A DNA stretch of 64,000 nucleotides from Piromyces finnis (Eukaryota > Neocallimastigomycota > Neocallimastigomycetes > Neocallimastigales > Neocallimastigaceae). This document shows positions 1-15,044 of this stretch, one piece after another. The stretch spans positions 806,001-870,000 of the forward strand of contig MCFH01000001.1 of NCBI GenBank assembly GCA_002104945.1, read 5' to 3'. Below the pieces are notes generated by a model that was not told where the DNA came from, made no database searches, and saw nothing but the letters and a program-made list of their open reading frames with translations. Within the stretch, counting starts at the first letter, position 1. Each line of letters begins with the position of its first letter. Both the position numbers and the translations under genes were made by a program.

Positions 1-115
1 GATTCACTATAAATCATTAATTTTTATAATTAAAAACACATTAAAAATTAATATAACTATTTTTTAAAAAAAAAAAATTAAATGTATTTAACTATATCTT
101 ATTTTCTTTTAATGC

Positions 116-2099
116 TTACGATGGACTTTTTGGTTCATCATTCTTTTCTTTTTCTTCATTTTCAATGTCATTTTTAACATCAGTCATTTCTTGATCCTTA
201 GTTTCAACATCTGTAGTAGCCTTTGGTTGATCTTCTTCCATTGGCTTTTCACCATTTTCACTTCTGGCTGGTGAGTTTGATTTAACAGATGGAGATCTAG
301 AATTAGATCTTGAACGAGAGCGAGAACGGGTTCTAGAACGAGATCTAGAACGAGATCTAGAGTGAGAACGAGAGCGTGAGCGATTGTATGATGGAGATGC
401 TGGGGATCTTGAGCGAGATCTAGAGCGAGATGAAGATTCGGATCTAGATCTGCTTCTTGATCTAGAGCGTGGTGATTGAGAGCGAGAATATGATCTACCT
501 CTGGAATCAGAGCGAGATCTACGGCTTCTAGAGCGACGTAAGGAACGACTTCTAGATCTTCTTCTGCTTCTACGATCACGAGAGTAGGATCTAGAATCAC
601 TTCTTGATCTAGAACTACTCTTGGATCTGGATCTAGATCTGGATCTAGATCTGGATCTGGATCTTGAACGAGATCTACTTGAGTAACTTCTTGATCTAGA
701 TCTACGTGAACTTTTTATTTTAATAAAAAAATCAATATTTAATTTCACTTTCACATTTATATTTATCTATTTTTTATAATATTATATATAAAAATTGCTT
801 ACTATCTTCTTCTTGGAGAATAACTTCTACTTCTTGATCTTCTTCTTTCGTGACAATCACGTGCCCAATGTCCTTTTTATTAATAACATAAAATAATTAT
901 ATCATTAGTATTCATTTATTATTTGAAATCAATAATCTTTCTATTTAAAAGAATTATTTTATTAATTCTTTTTAAATATTATGTTATTATATTATATATT
1001 TTTTAAAATGATGTTTCTTTTTGTATTAAATTTCATATATTACCTTCTCTACCACAACGGTAACATTCATTATTATTGGTTCTTCTTGAATTACCCTTAG
1101 CCCATTCTAATAAAACATTATGAGTTTACATTGAAAATAATTTAATATGCCTCGTTATTACAAAATGTAGCAATTCATTTCATATTTTTCGAATACTTTA
1201 ATTTTATTTTTTAATTATTCTCATTAATTTATCAAAATAATACTTGCCTACAACCATTTTACTACCCTTAAGTTTAACTTTACCATTAACTTCTCTAATG
1301 GCATCTTCAGCATCTCTATTAAATTATAATTATTATTATATATTAATTGTTGTGGAAAAATGAAAATTAAAAATAATTATTTATTTTTTTACCTTTTATC
1401 TTCAAATTCAACAAAACCATAATTGACTTTTTATTAAAATTTAAATTATAGAGTTTTATAAAATTTAATAATTGAAATTTTTATATTACTTTACTAAATT
1501 ATTAATTATTGTAATTATCTTTACTTACAACTACGACCGTGCTGTTTTTACGTTTTATTGATGTATTGTTATATGTGAAATTTTAAAATTATCATACAAG
1601 TTTTCATGATCAAAATTATTATATATGTTTTTAATATCAAAGAAAATGATAAATGAAATTAGAATCGAATTTTTGTGAATTATATATACTAATTTTTGTC
1701 CCCCTTAAATTTTATTAAAACTTATTTTTTATATAATATTAACCTTTATATCACATCTTTGAATTTTTCCATATTTGTAAAACACATCTTTTTTTTTATT
1801 TTATTTTATAATTGTAGATTTTAATAAAATTGTTTATTATATATATGAATTTAAATTAGCAATTTAAATGAATTTTAATATATACATATATATATATAGA
1901 TAGATATTAATAATATAAAAATAATTATTAGTTATATATATAAATTGAATGTTAAAAGAGAGTTAATCAAAAATTTAAATTTTATATATAATTAATTTTA
2001 TTTAAATTTATTTTAAAATCTTGATCTTTTTTATAATAACAAACCTTCCAAATCGCGTGGTCTTACATCGGTTTGTAAACGACCGATAAAAAGAGCCAT
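116..2099 (-). CDS. SR splicing factor: RRM + CCHC zinc knuckle + RS domain
   Basis: Predicted nuclear pre-mRNA splicing regulator of the SRSF7/9G8 or plant RSZ architecture. Eight exons by frame continuity: 2045-2099, 1744-1787, 1529-1541 (13 nt), 1393-1426, 1248-1315, 1044-1106, 803-872, 116-710, giving 313 aa. RRM about residues 2-72 with RNP2 LFIGRL (3-8) and RNP1 SFNYGFVEF (37-45). Zinc knuckle 86-99 (C-x2-C-x4-H-x4-C, CYRCGREGHWARDC). A long SR/RS-dipeptide domain spans about 103-265, then an acidic tail. The ATG directly precedes the first RRM beta strand, so the start is firm. Intron 5 appears to use a GC donor (gcaagt). The RRM-CCHC-RS order points to the SRSF7/RSZ group rather than two-RRM SR proteins. 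Microexon and GC-AG junctions are inferred from sequence, not transcripts. Confidence 0.88.
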
Positions 2100-3598
2100 T
2101 TTTTCTTATTCTTTCTTTTTTTATAATTATATATATTTATAACTATTCACTAATTAATTCGGTTTATTCCTTTCTTTTATTTTTTAAAAAAAAGGAATTA
2201 ATATATAATTATATGTATAATAAAAAAAAAGGTTTTATTAACAAAAAAAGAAAAAAAAGAAAAAAATTATAAATATATAAATATAAAAAAAAAATTTTTT
2301 TTAAATATAAACTTTATTTTTTAATATTAATTTCTTACATTTCTTTTACATTAATAATTTTTTTTAATTTAATAATGACATTTATCATTAATTACATTAA
2401 TGTTACATAAATGTTACATTATATAGTTAAAAAAAAAATATAAATATTTAATGTATATATATATAATAAGAATATATTTAATATATCATTAATAGAAATA
2501 TTAAATAGGTTTCATCGTGCTTAATAATAATAATAAAAGTGATGATTCATTTTATTATTAAAAAAAAAAAACGGAAAAAATAATATGTATTAAAATGTAA
2601 ATGAAAATAAAAATAGACCAATCAAATGAATAAAGGCTAATAAATAGCAAATCATAAACCAATTAATAAATAATGTAGGAGAAGGTTAGAGAAAATGTAA
2701 AAAAAAAAGTAAATATAGTTTATAATGGTAAAAGACGAAATAAGGTTCGGTTAATTAATAATAAAATAGTTTATTATATAAAAAAAATCACTTTTTATTA
2801 TTATATACCCTTAAAATAATTTTAAAAGAAAGAATAATATTATTAAAATCAAAATTACCATTTTTCTTTGGTAATTCTGACTCATTCCTTAAAAAGATGT
2901 AATAAATAAATATTTAGAAATAAAAGCCACATAATATACATTTTTGATAGAACAACTTTATCACAAAAATGTAATATTTATTTAGCTCATTGATTTTCGC
3001 CAAATTTATAATGTATCATAAAACATTAATATAAATTCTGTTAATAAGTATAATTAAAAAAAATACAGAAAAAAAATTGAACTTAAAATGAAAAAAAAAA
3101 AAAGGACTCTTCCTTTACCCATTATCTTATCCTTTTTTACACTTTTAAAATGACATGAAAAAGGATTTCTTCAATAATATGTTTGAAATTGAGATATTTA
3201 TTTAATAATAATATATATATAATATTCTTTTATTTATTTACTATTTTCCATAATTTTTCACTGATATATAATATACTTTTTATTTAAACGATTCTAAATT
3301 TAATACAATAAATAATTAATAAACATTTAAACTTTTGAATAATAAAAAGAAAAGTTTTTTTTTTTTTTTTTTTTTGTTTTTTTTTTTGAAATGAAATAAA
3401 ATAGCTTTTTTGATATTGAAAAAAAAAATAGAAATATAAAAAAAAAAAAATACTGAAATGATAAATAAATATACATTATGTTACATTTATCCTATGACGT
3501 ATAGATATTTATTATATCTTTTATATTTGTTTTTAATATAAATATCTAATAATTTATATTATTTGATGAGAAACCTATACATTAAATATAATAATATG
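2100..3598. other. AT-rich intergenic region
   Basis: About 1.5 kb of A/T-dominated sequence between the divergent side of the SR gene and the 3' end of the APSES gene. It holds homopolymer runs (for example a T run near 3357-3375) and no open frame with coding character. No RNA gene seen. Confidence 0.7.
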
Positions 3599-6097
3599 TT
3601 AATATGTTTTTTTTTTTTTTTTTTTAGTATTACCTATATTTAAATTTAATAAATATAATTAAATTAGTAGATTCTTACCATTATATTTTGTATTATTATT
3701 AATTTGATTAATTCCTTTATCATTATAATTTGGTTCATTATTATTAATGGACATATTATTATTATCTATCCAATTCGAATAATTTTGGTAGATTATTGGC
3801 TGCTTTTTTTAAATTCATCATAATCATTCAAAAGAAAATATAAAAATAAATAAGGATTAAAATTTTATTTAAAAAAAATGTTTAATTATCAGCATAATTA
3901 GATAGTCATACATTTGTATTAGGAGAATAATCAGATAGGTTGTTATAGGAAGAATTATGGATTTGCTCTGGTAATGAATTATTATATGGAATAGTAGGAT
4001 TCATATTGGAATTATCATAAATATTGGCATAAGTTGTTGACGCGATTGAAGAAGAAATAGGTGGTATTGGTGAAAATTGGTTAATGGTTTGTTGTGGAGT
4101 TTGTGTATTCTTTTTTATCGATTTATTAATATTGGAATATTGAACTTGAAATCCTATATCAGCAATACATTATATATATAATAAAATATTTAAAAATCAT
4201 ATATATATTAATTATAGAAATTATAATAATTAAAAAAAAAATTTTAAATATTTACCTTGCTGGTAACATTCATTTCTTGATTGATTGTAATATGTGGACT
4301 CATTACCATTGTAGGTGAACCCTTTGTCAGGAGAATGGATTATATAATCTAAATCACATGGATTCATATAATTATTATTGTGATTAATATTTTGTGGAAT
4401 ATTATGTTGGATGTTTTGAGGAATGTTATGTTGAATATTTTGTGGAATATTTTGTGAAATGTTATGTTGAATGTTATGTTGAATGGTTTGTGGTATGTTT
4501 TGTGAAATAGTATGAGATATATTTTGTGATAGGTTATGAGGAGGAATATTATTATCAATATCTTGTTTCATATTTTCATGGATATTTTGAGAAATATTTT
4601 GTGTAAAGGGTTGCTGTTGTATACCATTATTTGTTGTAATAGTCATAGTCTCCATTGGTAATTTAGTTAGATTATTTTGTTCTATTGTGTTATTATCAAT
4701 ATAATGAGTAATATAATGATTTGAAGGCATTGAATTTTGATAATAATCACTGATAACACCAGAATATTTATTTGAAATATAATCATCATCCGCATATTTA
4801 TCTTTAATTCTCATATAAGGTTCAAATTTTCCTTCAAGTTCTAATTGACTTTCTTTCTTTAAATATTTTGATGGATCGTCCTCTAATATAATATTAATTT
4901 CAGGAGTAATTTTATGTTTTTCTGTAATTAATCTTGCACGAGATAAAGGAATCCTTTTTTTTTGGGGGGGAAGGAGAGGAGAAGTAATAATATATACAAT
5001 ATTTTATTTAAAAAATATTATTATTAACTAATAATAAACTATAACAATATATCTATTAAATATATATATATAAAAAGGTATGGCTTACCAAACTCCTTTT
5101 AAATTTAATGGACCGTGTTTAATAACATTTCTTTCTTTTTCATTTTTCAAAATACCATCTCTTCTACCACGAGTTAATCCTCCAATATTTAATAATTTAG
5201 TTCCATTAACAGTATGGTTATCAATTCTTCTTGAAAGTGTTTTACTGCCAATCTTTAATTGAAAAACATATGTTTGTTTATCTTCCCATGGAATAAGAAT
5301 TAATTTTGGTTCTGGTTGCATATCTTTTTTTATTCTTTTTATAATGGTCTCATCTAAAATTATTTTTTGGAAAAAAAATAATAATAGAGATAAATAGATA
5401 AATAGATTTAAATGTTATTTATTCATGCATTTATATATAGTTATAAAATTATTTAATAGCATTTAAAAAAATTTTATCTCATATTATATTTTTTATATTT
5501 ACCACTCATTGAAATTAAAGAATGGTTTGGATTAAAAGATTGGGGTATAGAGGAATAAGGCGTTTTATATAATCCATAATTTTCTTGATCTTCCATTTCA
5601 TTAGGATTTTTTATCATAGGATTATTATTTGGATTTTGATTAAATCCATTTGAAGTATTGTATGTATTGTTTTGGTTCATTTGTTCATTACTTTCATTAT
5701 AAAAATATGTATAATTATTGGTATTGTACTGTGATTGTAAATCTGATAAATTTTGATTATAAACATTATTGATATTTGATGAATTATAATTTGTGCTATT
5801 ACGATTTTGAGGATAAAAGTTAGATGAAGAAGATCTTTGATTATTATCAATATTGCTTCTGTTAACATTATTACTATTTATATAATTATTATTTATGGCA
5901 ATATTTGCATTGATATTATTGTGGTTATTATTATGATTATTATCATTATTACTACTGTTATTATTAGTATTAATATTATTGTTGTTGTTGTTTTTATTAT
6001 TAATAATATTGTTGCTACTATTATTATTATTGTTTTTATTACTATTATTATTATTATTATTATTGCTGTTGTTGATATTATTATTATTATTATTATT

Positions 6098-6133
<36 letters not shown>

Positions 6134-6514
6134 GATATTACTATTATTATTATCATTGTTGTTGTTATTGTTATTATTAATATTTTGCTTCATTTGATGA
6201 TCATTATTATAGTTTATGCCATTGAAATTATATGATGAATTATTATTTACATTATTTTCAATAATGCTTGTTGGATTAACCTCACTATTATAATGATTAT
6301 GAAGTTGTGATGATGGAATAATGCTTTTATTGCCCAAGTTATTAAAAGGAATCTGATTTCCTTGATTTGATTCATACATATTTGAAATAGATTGTGAAAA
6401 ATGAGTTTTATTGTTATTTATTGCCATTTGTTCTTTACCAAGAATTAACTGTTGTTGATCATTTAATTGAGAATGATTTATATTATTTGATTGCTGTAGT
6501 GGTGGTATAACTAT

Positions 6515-6559
<45 letters not shown>

Positions 6560-6705
6560 AAAAATTTGATATATAATTATTAAATATAGCTAGGATCAAA
6601 TAATTAATATTTTTTTCTTAAAAAATATTTACAATTCCTATTTTTATTATTGGGATCATTATTACATTTATCTTTAATATAAGGGTGATTGTTCATTTCT
6701 TTCTG

Positions 6706-6747
<42 letters not shown>

Positions 6748-8640
6748 GCTTTTGTTGCTACTACACCTATTATTATTATTATTATTATCATTATTATTAC
6801 TTATTTTTCCTGTTTTTACTTTTTCATCGAAACTTTGAAAAGATGAATCTAATTTGTTAAGAAAATCATAAACAAAAATAAAGGGTTTGTTTATTAATAG
6901 AAAAAAAAAAGTTTTTGGCTTGGTTAAATCTTAATTATACTTACGATTTAGAGTAGAATCTGAAAAAGAACTATCTGGTGCTGGCATATTAAAAGTTAAA
7001 GAAGATGATGTATTTATATAAGATGTTCTAAAATCTTCAGTTTGAGAAACATTAGGATTTTTAATATTATCTATGGGGTATCTTGAAATATTGGATAATG
7101 AATTTTGTATGGTGGATGATGATAAGTTAGTTTCATTAGAATATAATGATGATTGCTTAAATTGATTTGAAGAGGATGTGGAAGTAATGTTTGATGAATT
7201 CATTGATTTTTCTTTTGAATCTAATACAGTGGAAGATTCTGGTGTAATAATTGGAATAGACAATAGTTTATTCATAGCTCTGGTCTTATGATAATCTACA
7301 GACGACATTGTACTGCTACTTGAACTACTATTTCTAATATTATTTGAATTGGAAGACTTCTTTTCATCATTACAGTTATTTTCGGAAATTGTATCTGATT
7401 TTAAAATGGCTTCTTTATAATTTGAATTTCCAAGCCCATCGTCATTACATCGTTTGTTGGTAGGAGTTGAATTAACAGAAGAACATGGCGTTGGTAAACA
7501 ATTAATAGAATCATTACTATCATCATTGCTATGAAAAGGAGTGTTATTTGCATTGCTAGTTAAAGTTTTTAATAATACAGAATTCACTGATGGTTTATGT
7601 ATTGATAATGTTGCATTTGCATTAATATTATCACTAAAATTTTCACCATTATTATTTTTATTATTTTTATTATGATTAATATCATTATTAGTGTTGTTGC
7701 TGCTATCATTAATATTAATGCTATTGTTGTTGTTGTTGTTGTTGCTGCTCATTAATAAGGATGATGTGGTAGAAGAATCTGTATTCTCTCTTTCTGGTTG
7801 AGAAAATTTACTTTTGGATAGATGATTTATGTCTTGTTCCGATACTGCTGATATATCTTTGTAAGAGCCAGAAAAACTTGATACTTTATAGGTAGGTGAC
7901 GAGAATGAGTGTTTAAGACTACTAATAGATAATGAACTTATGTATTTATTTTTACTTAAACTTTCTGTATAATTTTGGTTTGATTGAATTCTTGATGAAG
8001 CATTCTTTGATGGGGAATAATGATCCGGATTTTTATATGGTAATTTCTTATTTTCCTCAGGATTAAAATAGTCTTTATTTTGATTCATTGAATTATTGGG
8101 TAAAGACATCCTTGATGAAGAAGATAAAACATTTTTTGTATCTTTTTCTTCTGCTAGTGTTGGACAAGATAATATATCTTCTTTATTTTTGGTTTCTTTA
8201 CCAACATAAAATTTAGCGTTTGTTTCATTATCTGAATTTAATAACTTTGATAATGATCCAGGTGACGGTTGGTGTTCTTGATGCGGTTGACCATTTGAAA
8301 TTTTTTGACTCTTTATAGAATATGAATTATGGGTATTTGGATCATCGAAGGTTTTATCCTTTTCCAAATGTATCCTTTTATTTTCGGATGTGTTATAGAT
8401 TGGATTACTTTTACTTCTCTTGTGAGAACGTATATCACTATCTTCATAATTCATATTATTATTATTTGTATTATTATATTTTATGTTCTCATCGGTATAA
8501 CTCATTAAAGTATTAGTATCAATATTTGGTTGGGCATGGCCGGTTTTAAAACTAGCAGTAGTATTTACATTTTCCTTATCCTGTAAATTCAAAGAAGAAC
8601 CATCATTGGCATTTTTATATGTTGTATTTTGTCTACTCAT
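3599..8640 (-). CDS. APSES-domain transcription factor (StuA/Efg1/Phd1-like)
   Basis: Sequence-specific DNA-binding regulator; the family controls fungal development and morphogenesis. Exons joined by matching phases: 6945-8640, 6633-6848, 5503-6510, 5089-5353, 4256-4953, 3912-4153, 3679-3799, and a tentative last exon 3599-3633; about 1426 aa. The APSES domain lies at about residues 985-1095, split by the intron between exons 4 and 5. Visible motifs include NGTKLLNIGGLTRGRRDGIL, HGPLNLKGVW and IPLSRARLITEKHKI. The N-terminal 970 residues are Ser/Asn-rich with several Asn tracts and no recognised domain. Residues about 1200-1255 form a four-residue periodic [QH]-N-I-[PSQ] repeat. The DNA-binding domain sits far toward the C-terminus, unlike the shorter ascomycete proteins. 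The last exon contains a short Lys run from a poly-A tract, so the true stop is uncertain. Family assignment is firm; biological role is inference. Confidence 0.88.
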
Positions 8641-11023
8641 TTATTCGTTTCTTATTGGTATTAATTATTTTTTTATTTTTATTAATTTTTTTTTATTATT
8701 ATTTAATTATTATTGGTAATGTTTAATAAACACAAATTGAATATTTATATGTATATATTTTTTTTCTGAAATTATATGTTGAAGAAACACAAATTAGATA
8801 TATTTATCGTTTAATACTTATTAAATTCTCTATACTATATCGATTTTTCTCTAGGTACTGTATTAATGATTATTTTAATTTAAAATTTTTTGAGAATATT
8901 GATAGTATATATGATAAAATATTATAATAATAATATAATGAAGTAAATTAGTCATATTACATTTCATAAAGATATTGATTATTGATTATATTGAAAAATA
9001 TAGGGAATTAAAGCTGTTATATTTTTTATTGTATAATAATTCAAATAATTTATTTTTTGTATATTTGTATAAATTATTCAATATATATATTGAATAATTT
9101 AGTAGTTGAAAGCTAATAAACTATAGGTATAATAAAGTAGAATATAACAATAATGTTGCTTACTTTAAAATATTTATTATATTTGAAAGTTGTTGTTTTT
9201 TTTTTTATCACTTTTTGATAATTATAATTTTATCTTTATATATATATATATAAAGTTTTATATATATAATATTGAATGTTTGTATTATTTTATTTATCAT
9301 ATACTTTCATAAATTTATATATAAATAATAAAAAATATTTTAAATAAAATAAAGGAAAAGATATGAATAAAAGATAATATAAAACTAAATTAAAAATATA
9401 AAATTGAAATTAAAAAAAAAAATGAAAAAAAAAAAAAAAAAAAAATGAAACTGACAATTGTGTAATATTATTTCCATGAAATAATTTTTTAAATTTTTAA
9501 TTATGAATTATTTAAATATAATTTTTTTACAAAAGTTTTTTATAATTAAATTTCGAAGAATTAAAGTATAATATAAAGATTTCATATATTAACAATGTAT
9601 TGATAATATACTAAATTCAATTATTTGTATTTAAATTTAATTTTAAATTTACTATTTAATTAAATGAGGTGTATTATCCATCAATTCATATATAATTATA
9701 TAAAAAAATAATAGTAATTAATTGTAATAACTTTATGGTATTATCATTTATCCTCATTAATACAGTACATTCAATACATTTAATTCTATGTGATAATAAT
9801 ATATTATAAAGTATAAATGGTAATTACTATTTATTAAACTCTCAACCCCTTATATTTATTATAAAATTTTAAATATTTTTTTTTTCTGAAAAAAAAAATT
9901 GATGAATTTGAATAAAATTGAAATTCATATATTTTAATTTTGATTATTAATTAGTAGTTAAAGATTATCATTGAGTTTTCTTTAATATAAACAACATTAC
10001 TATTGATTTAATAAAAAAAAATAAATAAATAAATTCTAAATTATTATATTTTTAACTAATATTATTTTGTATATTGTAATTATTGTAATTGATATATATT
10101 AAATTGAATTAAAAAGTATTTTAAAAATATTCACATTATTGCCATTATCAATAATATATATAAATTTTGTTTGGTTGGTTGGTATTTCTTTTTTTTTTTA
10201 ATTTCATTTTATTTCTTGCTTGTTTTGTTTATAATATTTTTTAAATATTCATATTTAATTTTAAATTATTGACCTTTACTACTTTTTATATTTTTTTCAA
10301 AATAATCAATCATTTTTAAAAAAAATATATTGTTTTTCTTTACCTTTATATTTTTTCTATTCTACAGATATGAAAGGAAAGGAATAGATTTTCTTCTAAA
10401 ATTCTATAAAAATATTTATTGAAAAAAAAAAAATGTATATATATAATTTAATTTTATAGAAATAATAATAAATAGAAAAAATGAAAAAAATGAAATTAAA
10501 AAATTAAAAAATCATTTTTTAATAAAAAAAAAAACTAATTTTATATAAATTATTCAATTTAATTTATGTATGGAACTCTATGTCCAAAGAATAATATATA
10601 TTCATCTTAAAAGTTACAGTTTAAATCATAATAAGGTGTTTTTTTTTTTTTTCATTCATAATGATTATATAATATACTAAATTTACATTAATTTCTTGTC
10701 AGTACTTTATATTTTGTGTAAATTGTTGTTTATTTTAAGCAATCTTTATCACTCTAATAGTCATTTTTATTAATTCTTAATTAATAAAATATTTATATTT
10801 TACTATTTCCTGAGAATGAGAATATTTTATTATCAAATAATTGAAATAAATGAGATATTCATTAATAAGAAATAAGAATAAAACCTAATTATATATAATT
10901 CTATTATTCCATAAATTTTATATATAATTTAAATATTTATCTAAAATACTATAAACCTTTGATATTAAAATAAGTTTTATATCAATAATTATCATTATAT
11001 TGATAATGAATAAAATGAAGCAT

Positions 11024-11064
<41 letters not shown>

Positions 11065-11121
11065 AACTTTTTAATGTATTAAAATAAATGAATGGTAAAT
11101 ATATGATATAATGTAAAAAGT

Positions 11122-11161
<40 letters not shown>

Positions 11162-14100
11162 ATAACAATAATACTAAAATATCAAAGACTATATCTTAAA
11201 TAAATACTAATTGATTGCAAGTACCATCATTCAGTTTTAAAAAAAAAAAAAAAAAAAAAGGTTCATTAATATATTCATAATAAGGAAATTTATTTAATTC
11301 AAATGCAAGTATCAAATTATAGTATTATTTAAATGTATTTAATTAAATATATTCAATATATATAAATAAAGTTTTATATATATAAATGATTAAATATATA
11401 ATGCTAAATAGAATAAAAATATATTATAATAATTTTTGTAATAAACTAAATTGATATGGATGATTATATGGATGATCCATCAATAAAATTTATAGGATAT
11501 ACATTATTTTCATAATGATAATGATTGGTTAAAATGATTATATATAATGTAGAACGTAGAAGGTAAACCATAATTTTTCTAAATAGCACATTTATTTTTT
11601 AAAAATATAAATTAAAAGATATGAAAACTTTAGAATAAGTCTGTTAAAAATTTGTAGTGTAATCAGGTTTTTGTCAGATTATACCTATAATAGTAAAAAA
11701 ATAAAAAAAATAAATTATTTATTAATAAATTTAATTATACACTTTAATATATTTAATTATATATTGAGATTATAATGTATTATATATAATCAATAAAAAA
11801 ATTTTCTCATATAATTACCGAAAATAGAGTATATTAAAAAGATCCTTTCCGTATTAATCACAAGAATTATAAAAAAAAAATGTGAATTTTTATATAATGT
11901 TTAGTATTGTTATTACCTTAGAATAAATGAATGATAAATATTCAAATGTGTTAAAATAAGATATATATTAGTAATAATGTATTAATAGAATATTAAAAAT
12001 TTAGTTTATATACATTTTATATTGTATCATTATTTCCTTTTTTATTCAATGAATCATTTTTTTTAGTCAACTCTACTTAAATATTTAAAAGTAAAAACAT
12101 ATATATTAATGTTAAATCTGGAAAAATAAAAGAAAATAAAAAGATGAACTAATTAAAATTTTAACATTAATATATATCCTGTATTTTTTTTTTTTTTAAT
12201 GTATAATTTAATTTTATAGTATTTTATTTCTTTTAATCTCAGATAATAAATTATAAATTACAATAAATATTATCTTTTTTTTTTTTATCTTCTTTTTGTT
12301 TTTCTTTTTTATTTCAATTGTTTTATTTGTTATATTTTATTAATAAGTATATAATAATTGATTATTACATAATAATAAATGTTTATATATATATATTATA
12401 TATAAAGATAAATTACTTATATATTATATAAAACGATACTTTATGAATTATTAAATTATTTTGTATTAAACTTTTCTTTACAATATCAAAATTTAATTAA
12501 TATTTATGTTAATATTTGCTACAGGATATAATAATAACTATGCAATAAAAATTCTTATTTGTTGTAATTGTAATATTAACAAATTCTATATCAGTCCTTA
12601 TTAATAATAGAATATAATGAAAGTAACAATTATATTTCAATTAGATCTTCGCTACTCCAAATATTTAATACTATTTTAGATGAATGTGGTAATACTGAAT
12701 AGAATTTTGACAACAATTAAATAGAGTTTAACATCATTTCCAATATACCTCACACACAATAATAAAACAAACTTTTTATTCATTGAAAAAAAAAGCTATA
12801 TATAATATTAATATATGATCTTAATATATTAAAAATATATAAAAATTCAATGTTTGTGGCTTATTTAATCAAGTAGAGATATAAAACATATTTAATATTA
12901 TTGAAAGAAAAGAAAAAATAATTAAAAAAAAAAAAGAAAGAAAGAAAAAATAACCAAGAAAAAAAGTAATTAAAATGGAGTGAACTTTATTAATAATAAA
13001 AAATAAAAAATAATTCAATTATAACTACTTAAAAGTAGGAGTTGATATATTAAAAAAAAAAAAAAAAAAAGGATTTCATAATTATATGCACATTGATAGG
13101 GGAAAAAAAATATTTACTATTATATTTAAATATTTGAATATCTCCACACTAGAAAATTTATATAAAATTAATTAATTATAAAGACTTTCTATAGGCATCC
13201 CTTCAAAATATGTTTTTTCATAATAAATAAATATATATATATTTAAATACATTGTAAAATTAAAATATTAGTATTGTAATATCAGGTCATGTCAAAATAT
13301 TAAAAAATAATAGAATAATTCTACTAATAATACGCCACATATTTTTCAATTGTTCTACTATTGATATAAAAAATAAAACTTTACAATTCTTCATTACATT
13401 CTATTTGTATTGCACAGTATGTTAACATTATAAAGTTAAATATAATATATTTTGTTTAAATATAATAATATTAAGAAATATATTAAAGTACAAAATACCT
13501 ATTTAAATAGGATAAATATTTTTTTTAAATTATTGATCAAATTTAATATATTATAATTTATAAGAAAAAGGGATAATGTGAATAACAAAAAAGTGTGGAT
13601 CATATAAAAAGGATATTTAATTACTGTCTCGTTAGTTATTTACTATTTATTTTTTTTATTATATATAATTAATTTTAATAACAAAAAATAATTGGAAAAA
13701 GAAAATTAGATTTATTAAATAGTATTTAATAATGAGAAAATAAGAAATTGACTTTATAATATTTATAAATTATATTTCAGCCATTTAAATATATAGTAAA
13801 AAATTATTGTGTTTTTTTATTTAAAAATAGTAAATATTCAATATTATTGTTGCTGTTTGTAATACTTATCTAGCTATGTATAATTATTTTTTTAAATGAT
13901 TTATTTGTTTTTTTCCGTTTAATATTATAATATAAAAAACAATAATAAAAATGAAATAAAGATATAATTTCAACTAATATTTTCAAAAAAAAAAAAAAAA
14001 AAAAAAATATGGATAGATAGGATACAAATCATATACTACATATTAATAATCTAAATCCTAAAAACCTATATTATTTTTTTCATAGTATTAATTTATAATA

Positions 14101-14319
14101 TTTTTTAATATTTTATTCTATGTTATATTAATTATCAAAGAATAGCTATGGCTGTTTCTTACTATAAAAATGTTTTAAAATATATATATATATTAAACAA
14201 ATTTTACTATTAATAAAAAGACAGTATTACCGATATTTTTTTTATTATATTTTATAAAAAAAATAACTTTACTCGTAAAAGAATTAGCATATGTAAAATA
14301 GATATTTAAAATTTCTATA

Positions 14320-14498
14320 ATGGCAGTTACAAATAATTTTAATAATTTTGAAAAAAGTCTAGTAAAAAAAATTTGGTCTGGTATGAAATAATGGCACGAA
14401 AGTATACTATAAAGAGAATTGAAAATATATTTTATGTTTTTAACGATAAACATGGTTATATAATGGCAGTCTATTTGCAAGAAATGTATTTCAATTAA
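14320..14498 (+). other. Possible decayed or very short ORF pair
   Basis: Two short + strand frames overlap here: ATG at 14320 gives 23 codons, and ATG at 14391 gives 35 codons with mixed composition (begins MARKYTIKRI, ends AVYLQEMYFN). The second reads less like AT noise than its surroundings, but there is no splice partner, no family resemblance and no flanking gene. It may be a frameshifted gene relic or chance. Confidence 0.15.
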
Positions 14499-14748
14499 AT
14501 CATTTCACCAGAAAAAAAGATCTTATACTATTGAAAATTTAATGTAAAGTTCATTATTTTCAAAAATTAAGTTTTCCTAAAATAAAAATAAAAATAGTAT
14601 TTATAAAAGTATATTCATTTTTGAACCAAAAGATATATAAAATATTAAGGTGCTTTTTTATTATTTTATTTTTGTTTTAAGATTTAATAATAAAAACTAA
14701 TAATACAATTATAAATGAAATATAATCCAGTATATAGTAAAATAAAAT

Positions 14749-15044
<296 letters not shown>

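Noticed and set aside
5837-6235. Long Ile/Val/Leu-rich frames on the + strand
   Set aside because: Antisense shadow of the Asn-coding repeats in the APSES gene.
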